From Rossellomorea aquimaris (GTDB lineage Bacteria; Bacillota; Bacilli; Bacillales; Bacillaceae_B), in assembly GCF_003315075.1 (NCBI RefSeq), contig NZ_QNRJ01000003.1:62001-126000 (forward strand): a stretch of DNA of 64,000 nucleotides, in the 5' to 3' direction. The position numbers and the translations under genes were made by a program. The notes beneath the pieces are model-generated. The model worked only from the letters and a program-made list of their open reading frames with translations, had not been told where the DNA came from and made no database searches. Each line of letters begins with the position of its first letter. Positions within the stretch are counted from its first letter, which is position 1. Positions 51,368 through 60,085 of this stretch are shown here, piece by piece.

Positions 51368-52336
51368 ATGAGTGACGTATTATCAAATCAACAACTGACG
51401 GACGAAGAGCGTATGGCTCATTTTATGAGAAAGATTGAAAATGACGAAAAGATCGAAGCGGATGATTGGATGCCGGATGAATATCGAAATGCACTGATCA
51501 AGCTGATTTCCATGCATGGGATCAGTGAAATCATGGGGGCACTTCCCGAGAAGGAGTGGGTACCGAAAGCACCTACACTAAGAAGGAAGCTTGGAATCAT
51601 GGCAAAGGTACAGGACGAGATGGGGCATGGACAGCTTCTGCTTCGTGTAGCGGAAGATTTAATGAAGCCTTATGGGAAAACAAGAGAGCATATTATGAGA
51701 GATTTGTTCTCAGGAGATTTAAAGTTTCATAACGTCTTTCACATGGAGGCGCCTACTTGGGGAGACGCTGGATTGATCGGCTGGCTTGTGGACGGGGCAG
51801 CGATCATCACTCAAACGAATATGCTCCATGCCTCATACGGGCCATATGCCCGGGCGCTAAAGCGGATTTGTGCGGAAGAAGTGTTCCATGCACAGCATGG
51901 TGAAGCCATCATCATGGCTCTGGCAGAAGGGACTCCCGAGCAAAGGGCATTAGTTCAGGATGCAGTGGACCGCTGGTGGGAATCGCTTCTTATGTTCTTT
52001 GGACCGGGTGACGCGAAAACGACAGGTTCCTCTAAGCAGGATATCACCATCAAATACAACATCCGGACGAAAACAAATGAACAGCTGAGACAGGACTTTT
52101 TCACGAAATATGTTCCGAGGATGCTGTCGTTAGGTCTGACTCTTCCTGATGAAACGATGTACTTCGATGAAGAAAAGGACTTATGGATCTATAAGCAGCC
52201 CGACTGGAACCGCTTCAAGGAAATCATTCGGAACAATGGGCCGAAATCAAAGGATCGCCTTCGTTTAAGAGAATTATCCTACGACAATAATGCGTGGGTT
52301 CGAGAAGCATTAAGCCCTAGTGACCAAGTAAGCTAG
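51368..52336 (+). CDS. paaA: 1,2-phenylacetyl-CoA epoxidase subunit PaaA
   Basis: A 322-aa ferritin-like diiron oxygenase, the catalytic subunit that epoxidises the phenylacetyl-CoA ring. Diiron ligands lie in KVQDEMGHGQLLLRVAEDL (Glu/His near 80-84) and RICAEEVFHAQHGEAIIMAL (Glu/His near 170-178). MEAPTWGDAGLIGWLVDGAA is a family hallmark. It needs PaaC as structural partner, PaaB as bridge, and an electron donor. AAAGGAGG precedes ATG 51368. Confidence 0.96.
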   Translation: MSDVLSNQQLTDEERMAHFMRKIENDEKIEADDWMPDEYRNALIKLISMHGISEIMGALPEKEWVPKAPTLRRKLGIMAKVQDEMGHGQLLLRVAEDLMKPYGKTREHIMRDLFSGDLKFHNVFHMEAPTWGDAGLIGWLVDGAAIITQTNMLHASYGPYARALKRICAEEVFHAQHGEAIIMALAEGTPEQRALVQDAVDRWWESLLMFFGPGDAKTTGSSKQDITIKYNIRTKTNEQLRQDFFTKYVPRMLSLGLTLPDETMYFDEEKDLWIYKQPDWNRFKEIIRNNGPKSKDRLRLRELSYDNNAWVREALSPSDQVS

Positions 52337-52351
52337 AAGGGAATGAGTTGG

Positions 52352-52708
52352 ATGTCTGACAAGGGGCAGAATTTTTATCAGGAATTTGAAGTGTTTAGTA
52401 AGAGGACGGACGGTGCGCAGATGCAGCATCAATTCAGTCTGTTAGCACCCAACCATGAGCTTGCCATGGTGATGGCTCAAGAGAATTTCATGAGAAGAGA
52501 GCCGGTTTCGGATATATGGGTTGTGAAGCGGTCGGACGTGCGGATGATGACACCTGAGGAAAGAGAGAGTGTCGGCCGTCTTGATAATAAAGATTACCGG
52601 AACGCCAAAGGCTACGGTTATCTGAAGAAGAAGTGGAGACAGTACGAACAGGAAATGCTCGATGAGAAAGAAATCATGTCATGGGGAGAGTTGGTGAAGA
52701 AGAAATGA
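52352..52708 (+). CDS. paaB: 1,2-phenylacetyl-CoA epoxidase subunit PaaB
   Basis: A 118-aa small subunit: FYQEFEVFSKRTDGAQMQHQFS and ENFMRREPVSDIWVVKRSDV are typical PaaB text. It bridges PaaAC heterodimers. ATG 52352 is chosen since AAGGGA lies 9 nt upstream; ATG 52343 is too close to it. Its stop overlaps the paaC start (ATGA), coupling the two. Confidence 0.93.
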   Translation: MSDKGQNFYQEFEVFSKRTDGAQMQHQFSLLAPNHELAMVMAQENFMRREPVSDIWVVKRSDVRMMTPEERESVGRLDNKDYRNAKGYGYLKKKWRQYEQEMLDEKEIMSWGELVKKK

Positions 52709-53523
52709 AAGTGAAAAGTCCAAATGACATCCCGAACCGAGATTATAAAGAAGCGCTTCTGAGCCTGCTCTATCAACTGGCCGACGATGATTTCATCCTT
52801 GCTTACCGCGGTTCTGAATGGCTGGGACTCGCTCCTCATATTGAAGAGGATGTTGCGTTTTCCTCCATTAATCAAGACACGATGGGGCATGCCACCATGT
52901 TCTATCAGCTCCTTGAAGAGTTAGGGGAAGGGGATCAGGACCATCTGGCACATGGAAGGAAGGCGCCAGAACGAAGAAATGCCATCTTACTGGAAGAAGT
53001 GAATGGACCCGGACACTACTTACAAGAACCCCGTTACGACTGGGCCTTTGCGGTTGTAAGACATTATTTCTACAGCGTCGCCAAAAAGGTGCGAATCGAC
53101 TCGTTAAAGAACTCCTCCTATGAACCACTTGCTGAAATGGCGATCAAAATCAACACAGAATTATATTATCACCTGCTGCACTGGAAAACCTGGTTCATTC
53201 AATTAATGAATGCAGGCGGGGAAGCAAGGGAGCGCATGAATAAGGCGATTGAACGAGTATTAAATGAATTCCGGGGAGTCCTGACCCTGGGGCCACTGGG
53301 GAAAGAAATGTCACTTATGGCTCTGATCGAAGGAGAAGAAAGCTTAGCGAAACGATGGGAGCTGGCCATTCAACCGGTCTTCCAATCTACTCAACTATCC
53401 TTTCCTCCGAATGTAAGCATGAAAAAAGGGAATGGACGCTTAGGTGAACATACTCCTGAACTGGATACGGCACTTTCCACCCTGAGCGAAGTCTATCAAA
53501 CAAATCCCGCAGCAAGCTGGTAA
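52705..53523 (+). CDS. paaC: 1,2-phenylacetyl-CoA epoxidase subunit PaaC
   Basis: A 272-aa ferritin-like structural subunit that pairs with PaaA. Signatures are LAYRGSEWLGLAPHIEEDVAFS and INQDTMGHATMFYQLLEELG with the ligand-like residues weakened, as in PaaC which does not hold iron, and INTELYYHLLHWKTWFIQL. Start ATG 52705 overlaps the paaB stop. The epoxidase genes keep the order A-B-C-D found in other bacteria. Confidence 0.95.
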   Translation: MKVKSPNDIPNRDYKEALLSLLYQLADDDFILAYRGSEWLGLAPHIEEDVAFSSINQDTMGHATMFYQLLEELGEGDQDHLAHGRKAPERRNAILLEEVNGPGHYLQEPRYDWAFAVVRHYFYSVAKKVRIDSLKNSSYEPLAEMAIKINTELYYHLLHWKTWFIQLMNAGGEARERMNKAIERVLNEFRGVLTLGPLGKEMSLMALIEGEESLAKRWELAIQPVFQSTQLSFPPNVSMKKGNGRLGEHTPELDTALSTLSEVYQTNPAASW

Positions 53524-53536
53524 AGGATGAAGGTAA

Positions 53537-54016
53537 ATGACGGCAACCGTATTAGATGTTCTTCAAACTGTGAAAGATCCTGAGATAGATTCCATCAGCA
53601 TTGTGGATCTTGGAATGGTCAATCGTATCCATCACGAGGAAGATGCTCTGATGATTGAACTCCTCCCAACCTTTGTAGGCTGTCCTGCATTGGACATTAT
53701 CAAAGGAAATGTGGAGAAGGCTTGTCGGGATCAGCTTGGAATTCAATCCATACAGGTGAAATTTGTCTATTCGCCTCCCTGGACCTCCGACCGGTTAACC
53801 GAAAATGGCCGGGAGAGACTGAAGGAGTTCGGCATCGCACCCCCGCCTGAACATTTCACGGGGGAAGAAAATTGGGAGATTCATTGTCCATATTGTGATT
53901 CCCCCTATACCTCCATGGAGAACCTGTTCGGTCCCACCGCCTGCAGAAGCATCCTATACTGCAAGCAATGCCGCAACCCGTTCGAAGCCATGAAACCAAT
54001 ATCAACAATGATGTAA
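53537..54016 (+). CDS. paaD: Phenylacetate-CoA oxygenase assembly protein PaaD
   Basis: A 159-aa protein combining an MIP18/SufT-like domain (VLQTVKDPEIDSISIVDLG, residues 6-24; PTFVGCPALDIIKGNV) and a C-terminal zinc ribbon CPYC...CRSILYCKQC. It is thought to mature the metal site of the epoxidase or an Fe-S partner. GGATGAAGG precedes the ATG. In many genomes PaaE, an Fe-S flavoprotein reductase, follows; here it does not. Confidence 0.93.
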   Translation: MTATVLDVLQTVKDPEIDSISIVDLGMVNRIHHEEDALMIELLPTFVGCPALDIIKGNVEKACRDQLGIQSIQVKFVYSPPWTSDRLTENGRERLKEFGIAPPPEHFTGEENWEIHCPYCDSPYTSMENLFGPTACRSILYCKQCRNPFEAMKPISTMM

Positions 54017-54057
54017 AAAACTATTAAACTACTGAAAATCAAAGGAGAGATTCCACT

Positions 54058-54366
54058 ATGGTAAAACTAATCGCATTGTATAAGCACCCTGAAAACAAAG
54101 AGAAATTCGATGAGCATTACTTCAATACCCACGCTCCGATCACGGCAAAAATTCCTGGACTTAAAAAGATGGATGTAACGAAAATCGTCGGTTCACCTAT
54201 GGGTGGGGAAGGCAAATACTACTTAATGTGCGAAATGTATTATGACAATCATGAAGCGATGAAAGCTGCCATGAAATCCGATGAAGGCAAAGCCTCCGGG
54301 AAGGACCTTATGGGCTTCGCCGCAGAGTTAGTCACTCTTATGATCGGTGAAGAAGTGAATGAGTAA
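54058..54366 (+). CDS. EthD family small protein
   Basis: A 102-aa dimeric alpha+beta-barrel protein: VKLIALYKHPENKEKFDEHYF, THAPITAKIPGLKKMDV and KYYLMCEMYYDNHEAMKAAM match the EthD/REDY-like family. In other pathways EthD-like proteins help cytochrome or ring-fission reactions or are epimerase/cyclase-like. Its place between paaD and the crotonase genes suggests a role with reactive ring intermediates; that is inference. It overlaps the next gene by 8 bp. Confidence 0.88.
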   Translation: MVKLIALYKHPENKEKFDEHYFNTHAPITAKIPGLKKMDVTKIVGSPMGGEGKYYLMCEMYYDNHEAMKAAMKSDEGKASGKDLMGFAAELVTLMIGEEVNE

Positions 54367-55138
54367 AGAGTTCGAATATATCGTAGTGAGCGAGAGGGAC
54401 GGACTTGGCTTTATTGAATTGAATAGACCTAAAGTTTTGAACGCCATCAATCGTCCTATGGTATCAGAGCTGGTCAATGCTTTCGAGGCATTTGACCGGA
54501 ACGACAGTGTGAAAGCAATTGTTTTATCCGGTAGGGGCAGAGCCTTTGCTGCAGGAGCGGACATTGATGAAATGGCAGAGGACGGAGCCATAGATTTAGA
54601 GCTCTTGAATCAATTCACCGAATGGGACCGCCTGGCCTGGATTAAGAAGCCGATCATCGGAGCGGTCCAGGGGTTTGCATTAGGAGGCGGGTTTGAGTTA
54701 GCTCTTTGCTGCGACATTCTATTCGCTTCAGAGGGTGCAAGCTTCGGATTTCCTGAAGTGAATCTTGGGGTCATGCCTGGAGCGGGTGGGACCCAGAGGC
54801 TCACCAAGCTGATAGGGAAATCAAGAGCGATGGAATGGCTGTTATCAGGAGACATGTTTACAGCCACGCAGGCTCTCGAGTGGGGAGTCATCAACCGGGC
54901 GATTCCGAAAGAATTATTAATAGAAGAAACCGAGAAGTTTGCGAAGAAATTAGCTGCAAAGCCACCGCTTTCCCTGCGTTTGATCAAAGAATCTGTCCAT
55001 AAAGCCGTCGATTCTTCGATTTATGAAGGGATGCAATATGAGCGGAAGAACTTCTATCTTCTTTTTGCCTCTGAAGATCAGAAAGAAGGCATGAAGGCTT
55101 TTGTGGAAAAACGGAGACCGAATTTTAAAGGGAAATAA
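54359..55138 (+). CDS. paaF: Enoyl-CoA hydratase/isomerase family protein (PaaF-like)
   Basis: A 259-aa crotonase. The CoA/oxyanion loop is SGRGRAFAAGADIDEMAE (about 60-77) and the second oxyanion region VQGFALGGGFELALCCDILFAS with GFPEVNLGVMPGAGGTQRL; Glu in FPEVNLG and the GAGG region supply both catalytic glutamates of hydratases. It probably hydrates 2,3-dehydroadipyl-CoA (PaaF role). Start ATG 54359 overlaps the EthD stop, indicating coupling. It could also serve fatty acid oxidation. Confidence 0.88.
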   Translation: MSKEFEYIVVSERDGLGFIELNRPKVLNAINRPMVSELVNAFEAFDRNDSVKAIVLSGRGRAFAAGADIDEMAEDGAIDLELLNQFTEWDRLAWIKKPIIGAVQGFALGGGFELALCCDILFASEGASFGFPEVNLGVMPGAGGTQRLTKLIGKSRAMEWLLSGDMFTATQALEWGVINRAIPKELLIEETEKFAKKLAAKPPLSLRLIKESVHKAVDSSIYEGMQYERKNFYLLFASEDQKEGMKAFVEKRRPNFKGK

Positions 55139-55150
55139 GGAGGCTGCCGC

Positions 55151-55924
55151 ATGTTTGAAACGATTAAATATGAAGTGAAAAATAACGTAGCCTGGATTAC
55201 CTTGAACCGTCCTGATAAGCTGAATGCTTTCATCCGTCAACTCAATCTGGAAATCCAAAAGGCGATGAAGGACTCTTCAAGAAATGAAGAAGTTAGAGCC
55301 ATCGTAATAACAGGTGAAGGCAGGGCTTTTTGTTCGGGCCAGGATTTAAGCGAAGTGGATGAATCGATGGATCATGGAGAGGTCCTTCGAAATAACTACG
55401 GACCGATGGTGAAAGAAATCGAGCAGTGTGAAAAGCCGGTCATTGCAGCCGTTAATGGAGTGGCGGCAGGAGCGGGATTCAGCCTGGCCCTTGCCTGTGA
55501 CTTCAGACTTGTGTCTGAGAAAGCGAGCTTTGTGCAAGCATTTGTGCATGTCGGATTAATGCCGGATTCAGGGAATCTTTATTATTTATCAAAGATTGTT
55601 GGCTACGCAAAAGCGCTGGAACTCGCGGTGTTTGGAGAGAAGATAAAGGCGTTCGATGCAGAAAAGCTGGGTCTTGTCACGAAAATCATATCGCTTGAAG
55701 AGTGGCAGGAAGAGACGGCGGCGTTTGCCGAACGAATCGCCTCTATGCCAACGAAGGCAATCGGCTTGATGAAGCGTTTATTAAAAGGCAGCGCTGACCA
55801 ATCATTCCACGAATACTTAGAAAAAGAAGCCTGTGCCCAGCGGATCGCAGGCAAGACACAAGATCACCGCGAAGGTGTGACAGCATTTATGGAAAAAAGA
55901 AGACCAGCCTTTCACGGAAAATAA
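55151..55924 (+). CDS. paaG: 2-(1,2-epoxy-1,2-dihydrophenyl)acetyl-CoA isomerase
   Basis: A 257-aa crotonase. Its CoA loop is TGEGRAFCSGQDLSEVDE and the oxyanion segment AAVNGVAAGAGFSLALACDFR. The following AFVHVGLMPDSGNLYYL has Asp where hydratases have the second Glu, the pattern of isomerases such as PaaG. It turns the ring epoxide into oxepin-CoA and may later isomerise the double bond. AAGGAGG precedes ATG 55151; the spacing fits the operon. Confidence 0.9.
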   Translation: MFETIKYEVKNNVAWITLNRPDKLNAFIRQLNLEIQKAMKDSSRNEEVRAIVITGEGRAFCSGQDLSEVDESMDHGEVLRNNYGPMVKEIEQCEKPVIAAVNGVAAGAGFSLALACDFRLVSEKASFVQAFVHVGLMPDSGNLYYLSKIVGYAKALELAVFGEKIKAFDAEKLGLVTKIISLEEWQEETAAFAERIASMPTKAIGLMKRLLKGSADQSFHEYLEKEACAQRIAGKTQDHREGVTAFMEKRRPAFHGK

Positions 55925-55948
55925 TTCAATCAATAAGGAGATGGAGTT

Positions 55949-57466
55949 ATGTCTACAGTAAAAGAGCAAAGCTTTGAAGTCCTTGAAATGAAAAGAGAAC
56001 ATTATTCATTGGTGATCAACGGCCAACGTATGGAAAGCGGTTCGGGTGAAACCTTTACGACGTACAATCCAGCGACAGGTGAGGCGATTGCCACTGTTTC
56101 ACTGGCATCTGTGGAAGATGCTGAAAAAGCGGTTGAAGCAGCGAGAAACGCGTTTGACTACGGTAAGTGGAAGAAGTTCCCGATCAATAAGCGTTCCCGC
56201 GTGCTCAATAAAATTGCAGGCATTATGCGATCTCGCTTTAATGAACTTGTCTCTCTTGAGATCATGGATAGCGGGAAATCACTATCCGCCGCACAAGGTC
56301 AAGTGATGCAAGCGATCGAAGACTTTGAATTCTACGCAGGAGCGATTGTGGGCCATCGTGGAACGGTCAATAATGTACCAGGTCAATTCATGAATGTTGC
56401 GGAGAAAGAGCCGGTCGGTGTATGTGCTCAAATCATTCCTTGGAATTATCCATTGATGATGGCAGCGTGGAAAATTGCACCTGCCATTGCGTCAGGCTGT
56501 TCGGTTGTCGTGAAACCAGCGACTCTTACACCATTAACAGCGATTGTCCTGGGTGAAATTTGTATTGAAGCCGGCGTTCCTGAAGGTGTTGTCAACATCA
56601 TCCCGGGTGCAGGTTCTTCTGTCGGTAATTACTTAGTTGAGCATAAAAAGGTTGATAAAGTAGCCTTCACAGGTTCCACTCCTATCGGTAAAAACATTAT
56701 GGAAAAGGCGTCTCAAACCCTAAAGAGAGTCACTCTTGAATTAGGTGGGAAGTCACCAAACATCGTATTTGAAGATGCAGATGTAGATGCAGCAGTGGAT
56801 GGTTCCCTGTTCGGAATCTTCTATAATACAGGTCAGTCCTGTGAAGCACGCTCCAGACTGTATGTTCACGAAGACATCTATGATGAGTTCATGGAAAAAT
56901 TCGTTGAGAAAACGAAGAAGCTGAAACTGGCTGACCCCCATGATAAAGGGACTCATATCGGGGCGATCATCAACCAGGAGCAACTGGACTCGATCGACGG
57001 ATATGTTCAATCTGCCAAAGAAGAAGGGGCAACGATCTTAGCCGGGGGAAGCCCTGCGAAGGTTGAAGGCTTTGAAAAAGGCTATTGGTATGAGCCAACC
57101 ATCATTACAGATGTGAATCACGACATGAAGGTTGTAAAAGAAGAAATCTTCGGACCAGTTGTGGTGGTAATGAAATTCAAAGATGAAAAAGAAGCGATCA
57201 AAATGGCCAACGATAGCGAATATGGACTCGGTTCAGCCGTGTGGACTCAAAATCATGGCCGTGCGACAAGAGTATCGAAAGCGATCCAGGCCGGAATCGT
57301 GATGGTGAACTGCCCGTTCTCCGCTTTCCCGGGTACGCCATTCGGAGGATACAAGCAGTCCGGATTCGGCCGTGAACTTTGTGTTGAAACGCTCGATCTT
57401 TACACAGAAACAAAGAGTATCATTTCTTACTTCGGAAACCGTCCGTTAAACCCATTTGGTTTGTAA
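55949..57466 (+). CDS. Aldehyde dehydrogenase family protein of the paa operon
   Basis: A 505-aa NAD(P)-dependent aldehyde dehydrogenase. NAD-site IIPWNYPLMMAAWKIAPA, FTGSTPIGKNIM; catalytic Glu in TLELGGKSPNIVFEDADVD and nucleophile Cys in NTGQSCEARSRLYV. It lacks the C-terminal MaoC-like hydratase domain of E. coli PaaZ (681 aa). It could oxidise the semialdehyde made on oxepin ring opening, or phenylacetaldehyde to phenylacetate. Its location between paaG and paaH favours the first. GGAGATGGAG precedes the ATG. Confidence 0.88.
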   Translation: MSTVKEQSFEVLEMKREHYSLVINGQRMESGSGETFTTYNPATGEAIATVSLASVEDAEKAVEAARNAFDYGKWKKFPINKRSRVLNKIAGIMRSRFNELVSLEIMDSGKSLSAAQGQVMQAIEDFEFYAGAIVGHRGTVNNVPGQFMNVAEKEPVGVCAQIIPWNYPLMMAAWKIAPAIASGCSVVVKPATLTPLTAIVLGEICIEAGVPEGVVNIIPGAGSSVGNYLVEHKKVDKVAFTGSTPIGKNIMEKASQTLKRVTLELGGKSPNIVFEDADVDAAVDGSLFGIFYNTGQSCEARSRLYVHEDIYDEFMEKFVEKTKKLKLADPHDKGTHIGAIINQEQLDSIDGYVQSAKEEGATILAGGSPAKVEGFEKGYWYEPTIITDVNHDMKVVKEEIFGPVVVVMKFKDEKEAIKMANDSEYGLGSAVWTQNHGRATRVSKAIQAGIVMVNCPFSAFPGTPFGGYKQSGFGRELCVETLDLYTETKSIISYFGNRPLNPFGL

Positions 57467-57484
57467 GAAGAAATAAACAAGCAG

Positions 57485-57511
57485 GGGGTTGTCCTATCAG
57501 GGTCAACCCCT
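57485..57511 (+). repeat. GGGGTTG/CAACCCC hairpin before paaH
   Basis: GGGGTTG (57485-57491) faces CAACCCC (57504-57510) in the 70-bp gap between the aldehyde dehydrogenase and paaH genes. No T-run follows, so processing or mRNA stability is more likely than termination. Confidence 0.45.
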
Positions 57512-57536
57512 TATTGCAAGAAAGGGGAAAATAAAC

Positions 57537-58412
57537 ATGACGCAGCATATCGTGGTAGTTGGTTCCGGAGTAATGGGTAGAGGGATCGCTTATGTAAGTG
57601 CAGTAGGAGGCTTCCGTACCACACTGGTTGATATTAAACAAGAGCAGTTGGATCATGCCAGGAATGAGATTGGGCTCATTTTCCAAAGAGGAATTGAAAA
57701 AAATAAGCTTACTCAGCAACAGTACGTAGAAGCAAAAGAGCTAATGAGCTATTCAACGAATCTTTCGATTGCCGTACGGGATGCCGATGTGGTCATCGAA
57801 GCGGTTCCGGAAAAGACAGACATCAAGCGTGGCGTATTTGAAGTTCTGGACGCGCATGCCCCGGAGTATTGCTACCTGGCAACGAATACCTCCACCATGA
57901 GCCCGACGGAAATTGCCTCATTTACGAAACGACCTGACAAAGTCATTGCCATGCACTTTTTCAACCCCGTACATAAAATGCCACTCGTTGAAATCGTGAA
58001 GGGCTTGGAAACAAGTGATGAAACGACGGAGGTGATCCAGCAAGTAGCCCGCCTGATGGGGAAAGAAACAGTGGTCATCAATGAGTTCCCTGGTTTTGTC
58101 ACAAGCAGGATCTCTGCCCTCGTTGGGAATGAAGCCTTTTACATGCTCCAGGAAGGACTCGGTTCTCCTGAAGAAATCGATAAAGCGATCAAGCTCGGAT
58201 TAAATTACCCGATGGGTCCATTTGAACTTGGGGATTTAGTCGGACTGGATACCCGATTGAATAATCTTAAGTACCTTCATGAAAAGCTTGGAGAAAAGTA
58301 TCGCCCGGCCCCTCTTTTAGAAAAATATGTGAAGGCAGGACGTCTTGGCCGAAAAACGGGTAAGGGCGTTTACGATTACTCGGAAACAAAGGAAAAGGAG
58401 CACCAGTCATGA
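57537..58412 (+). CDS. paaH: 3-hydroxyacyl-CoA dehydrogenase
   Basis: A 291-aa NAD-dependent dehydrogenase of the 3-hydroxybutyryl-CoA type. Rossmann motif [17 protein letters not shown] at residues 6-22; catalytic region [17 protein letters not shown] with the His near 140, and [14 protein letters not shown] for the C-terminal dimer domain, then [16 protein letters not shown]. It oxidises 3-hydroxyadipyl-CoA in the paa route. ATG 57537 follows AAAGGGG; the longer frame from 57489 covers the hairpin. Its stop overlaps paaJ (ATGA). Confidence 0.92.
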   Translation: MTQHIVVVGSGVMGRGIAYVSAVGGFRTTLVDIKQEQLDHARNEIGLIFQRGIEKNKLTQQQYVEAKELMSYSTNLSIAVRDADVVIEAVPEKTDIKRGVFEVLDAHAPEYCYLATNTSTMSPTEIASFTKRPDKVIAMHFFNPVHKMPLVEIVKGLETSDETTEVIQQVARLMGKETVVINEFPGFVTSRISALVGNEAFYMLQEGLGSPEEIDKAIKLGLNYPMGPFELGDLVGLDTRLNNLKYLHEKLGEKYRPAPLLEKYVKAGRLGRKTGKGVYDYSETKEKEHQS

Positions 58413-59614
58413 GAGAGGTTGTCATTGTCGATGCTGTCAGGACCCCGATTGGAAAATACAAAGGCTCTTTAAAAGAGGTGCGCCCTGATGATTTGGGTGC
58501 ACATGTGATTAAAGCCCTCGTCGAACGAAATCCCCTCGTCCCGGTGGATACGATTGAAGAGGTGGTACTTGGAAATGCAAATGGTGCAGGCGAGGACAAT
58601 AGGAATGTCGCGCGGATGTCGACACTCCTGGCAGGCCTCCCAGTTGAAGTCGGGGCCACTACCATCAACCGTTTATGCGGTTCCGGACTGGACGCTGTGA
58701 ACTATGCGGCTAGAGCCATTTTGGCTAATGAAGGGGATGTTTTCATTGCAGGCGGGACTGAAAGTATGACGCGGGCTCCGTACGTCATGGCAAAGCCTTC
58801 AAAGGATTATCCAAGAGGCAATATGGAAATGTTCGATACGACGATCGGGTGGCGCTTCGTCAATTCCCGTCTCAAAGAAAAATACGGGACCGATTCTATG
58901 CCGGAAACAGCCGAAAACGTTGCGAAACAGTTCGGCATTTCGAGGGAAGAACAAGATCACTTTGCTTACTGGAGCCAAATGAAAGCGAAACGTGCCGTGG
59001 ATGAAGAGCGGTTTAAAGAGGAAATCGTGCCCGTTGAATTACGTGACCGTAAAGGGAACCTTTCTACCTTCCAGTTCGATGAACACCCAAGGCCCGATAC
59101 CAATAGTGAGAAACTGCAGAAGCTTAAGCCCTTATTCCAAGGGGGAACGGTGACAGCTGGGAACGCATCAGGAGTGAATGATGGTGCATCCGCCCTTTTA
59201 TTAATGAGCAGGGAGAAGGCAGAGGAATTAGGCGTTACACCGCTGGCCCGCTACATGACATCGGCCACTTCAGGGCTTGAACCTTCCGTGATGGGTCTGG
59301 GGCCGATCTATGCCACACAGAAGGTACTGAAACGGTCTGGCCTTGCCCTTGACCAAATCGGCTTAGTGGAGCTTAATGAAGCGTTCGCAGCACAATCCAT
59401 TGCCTGCATCCGTGAGCTTGGTTTGAATGAAGAGATCGTCAATGTCAATGGAGGAGCCATCGCATTCGGGCATCCACTTGGAGCAAGTGGAGCACGTATC
59501 CTTACCACCCTTCTGTATGAAATGAAAAAGAGAAAGGTACGGTACGGCTTGTCTACCATGTGTATTGGTGTCGGGCAGGGGATTGCGACTTTAGTAGAGA
59601 ATATTGAAATTTAA
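58409..59614 (+). CDS. paaJ: Acetyl-CoA acyltransferase (beta-ketoadipyl-CoA thiolase type)
   Basis: A 401-aa thiolase. The acylated nucleophile is in [16 protein letters not shown] (Cys near 90); the C-terminal active-site motifs are [20 protein letters not shown] (His near 356) and [14 protein letters not shown] (Cys near 386). It cleaves 3-oxoadipyl-CoA to succinyl-CoA and acetyl-CoA and can act on 3-oxo-5,6-dehydrosuberyl-CoA. Start ATG overlaps the paaH stop by 4 bp. It is the last gene of the operon; a hairpin follows. Confidence 0.93.
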   Translation: MREVVIVDAVRTPIGKYKGSLKEVRPDDLGAHVIKALVERNPLVPVDTIEEVVLGNANGAGEDNRNVARMSTLLAGLPVEVGATTINRLCGSGLDAVNYAARAILANEGDVFIAGGTESMTRAPYVMAKPSKDYPRGNMEMFDTTIGWRFVNSRLKEKYGTDSMPETAENVAKQFGISREEQDHFAYWSQMKAKRAVDEERFKEEIVPVELRDRKGNLSTFQFDEHPRPDTNSEKLQKLKPLFQGGTVTAGNASGVNDGASALLLMSREKAEELGVTPLARYMTSATSGLEPSVMGLGPIYATQKVLKRSGLALDQIGLVELNEAFAAQSIACIRELGLNEEIVNVNGGAIAFGHPLGASGARILTTLLYEMKKRKVRYGLSTMCIGVGQGIATLVENIEI

Positions 59615-59618
59615 TAGC

Positions 59619-59650
59619 TTGAGTCCTGTATGCGCAGGGCTCTTTTTGTG
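59619..59650 (+). terminator. Terminator after paaJ
   Basis: GAGTCCTG (59621-59628) pairs with CAGGGCTC (59635-59642; one G-T), followed by T5. Confidence 0.7.
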
Positions 59651-59696
59651 ATTAGAATCGCCCCTATTTAGAAAAGATAAGAGTGAGGTGAGTGAG

Positions 59697-59918
59697 ATGG
59701 AATTTGAAATCATGACAAAAGAAAGTGAGATTCCTTGTCTCGTAGTCGCGGATGAGGATAACGGTAGGTATTTGATAAGGAAAGCCGATACGAGTGGGGA
59801 AGTGTTCAACAGCCAGGAAGAGCTCGTGAGATGGATCGAGGAGAATTGGTCGAAGGAACAGGTTGTCAATTCGTATGAATTTGTGAAGATGCTGGAGATG
59901 TTGAGGATGTATCATTGA
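59697..59918 (+). CDS. Small acidic protein of unknown function
   Basis: A 73-aa cytosolic protein, not recognised. It starts MEFEIMTKESEIPCLVVAD, has a likely beta-hairpin NGRYLIRKAD and an amphipathic helix SQEELVRWIEENW. GAGGTG lies 6 nt before ATG 59697, and a terminator follows, so it looks real. It sits between the paa operon and the PaaX-family gene. Confidence 0.7.
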   Translation: MEFEIMTKESEIPCLVVADEDNGRYLIRKADTSGEVFNSQEELVRWIEENWSKEQVVNSYEFVKMLEMLRMYH

Positions 59919-59921
59919 GGG

Positions 59922-59953
59922 TCAGGCTCTGTAGGTGAGCCTGATTTTTTTTT
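59922..59953 (+). terminator. Terminator after the 73-aa protein gene
   Basis: TCAGGCTC (59922-59929) and GAGCCTGA (59937-59944) then nine T. Confidence 0.9.
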
Positions 59954-60031
59954 GCCTGAAATTCATTTCCAAACTTAAAAATCATGAATATTCATTTATT
60001 TTCATAGAAAGTTTATGATAATATATAAATC

Positions 60032-60060
60032 AAACGTAAATTAAACGTCATAAACAAACG
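60032..60060. promoter_or_regulatory. AAACG repeats upstream of the PaaX-family gene
   Basis: AAACGT (60032-60037), AAACGT (60043-60048) and AAACG (60056-60060) recur at 11-13 bp intervals on one face of the helix, ending 25 bp before the ATG. Similar words occur in the paaK promoter. Probable autoregulatory site. Confidence 0.5.
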
Positions 60061-60085
60061 GAATATATCTAAAGGAGAGGCACCG

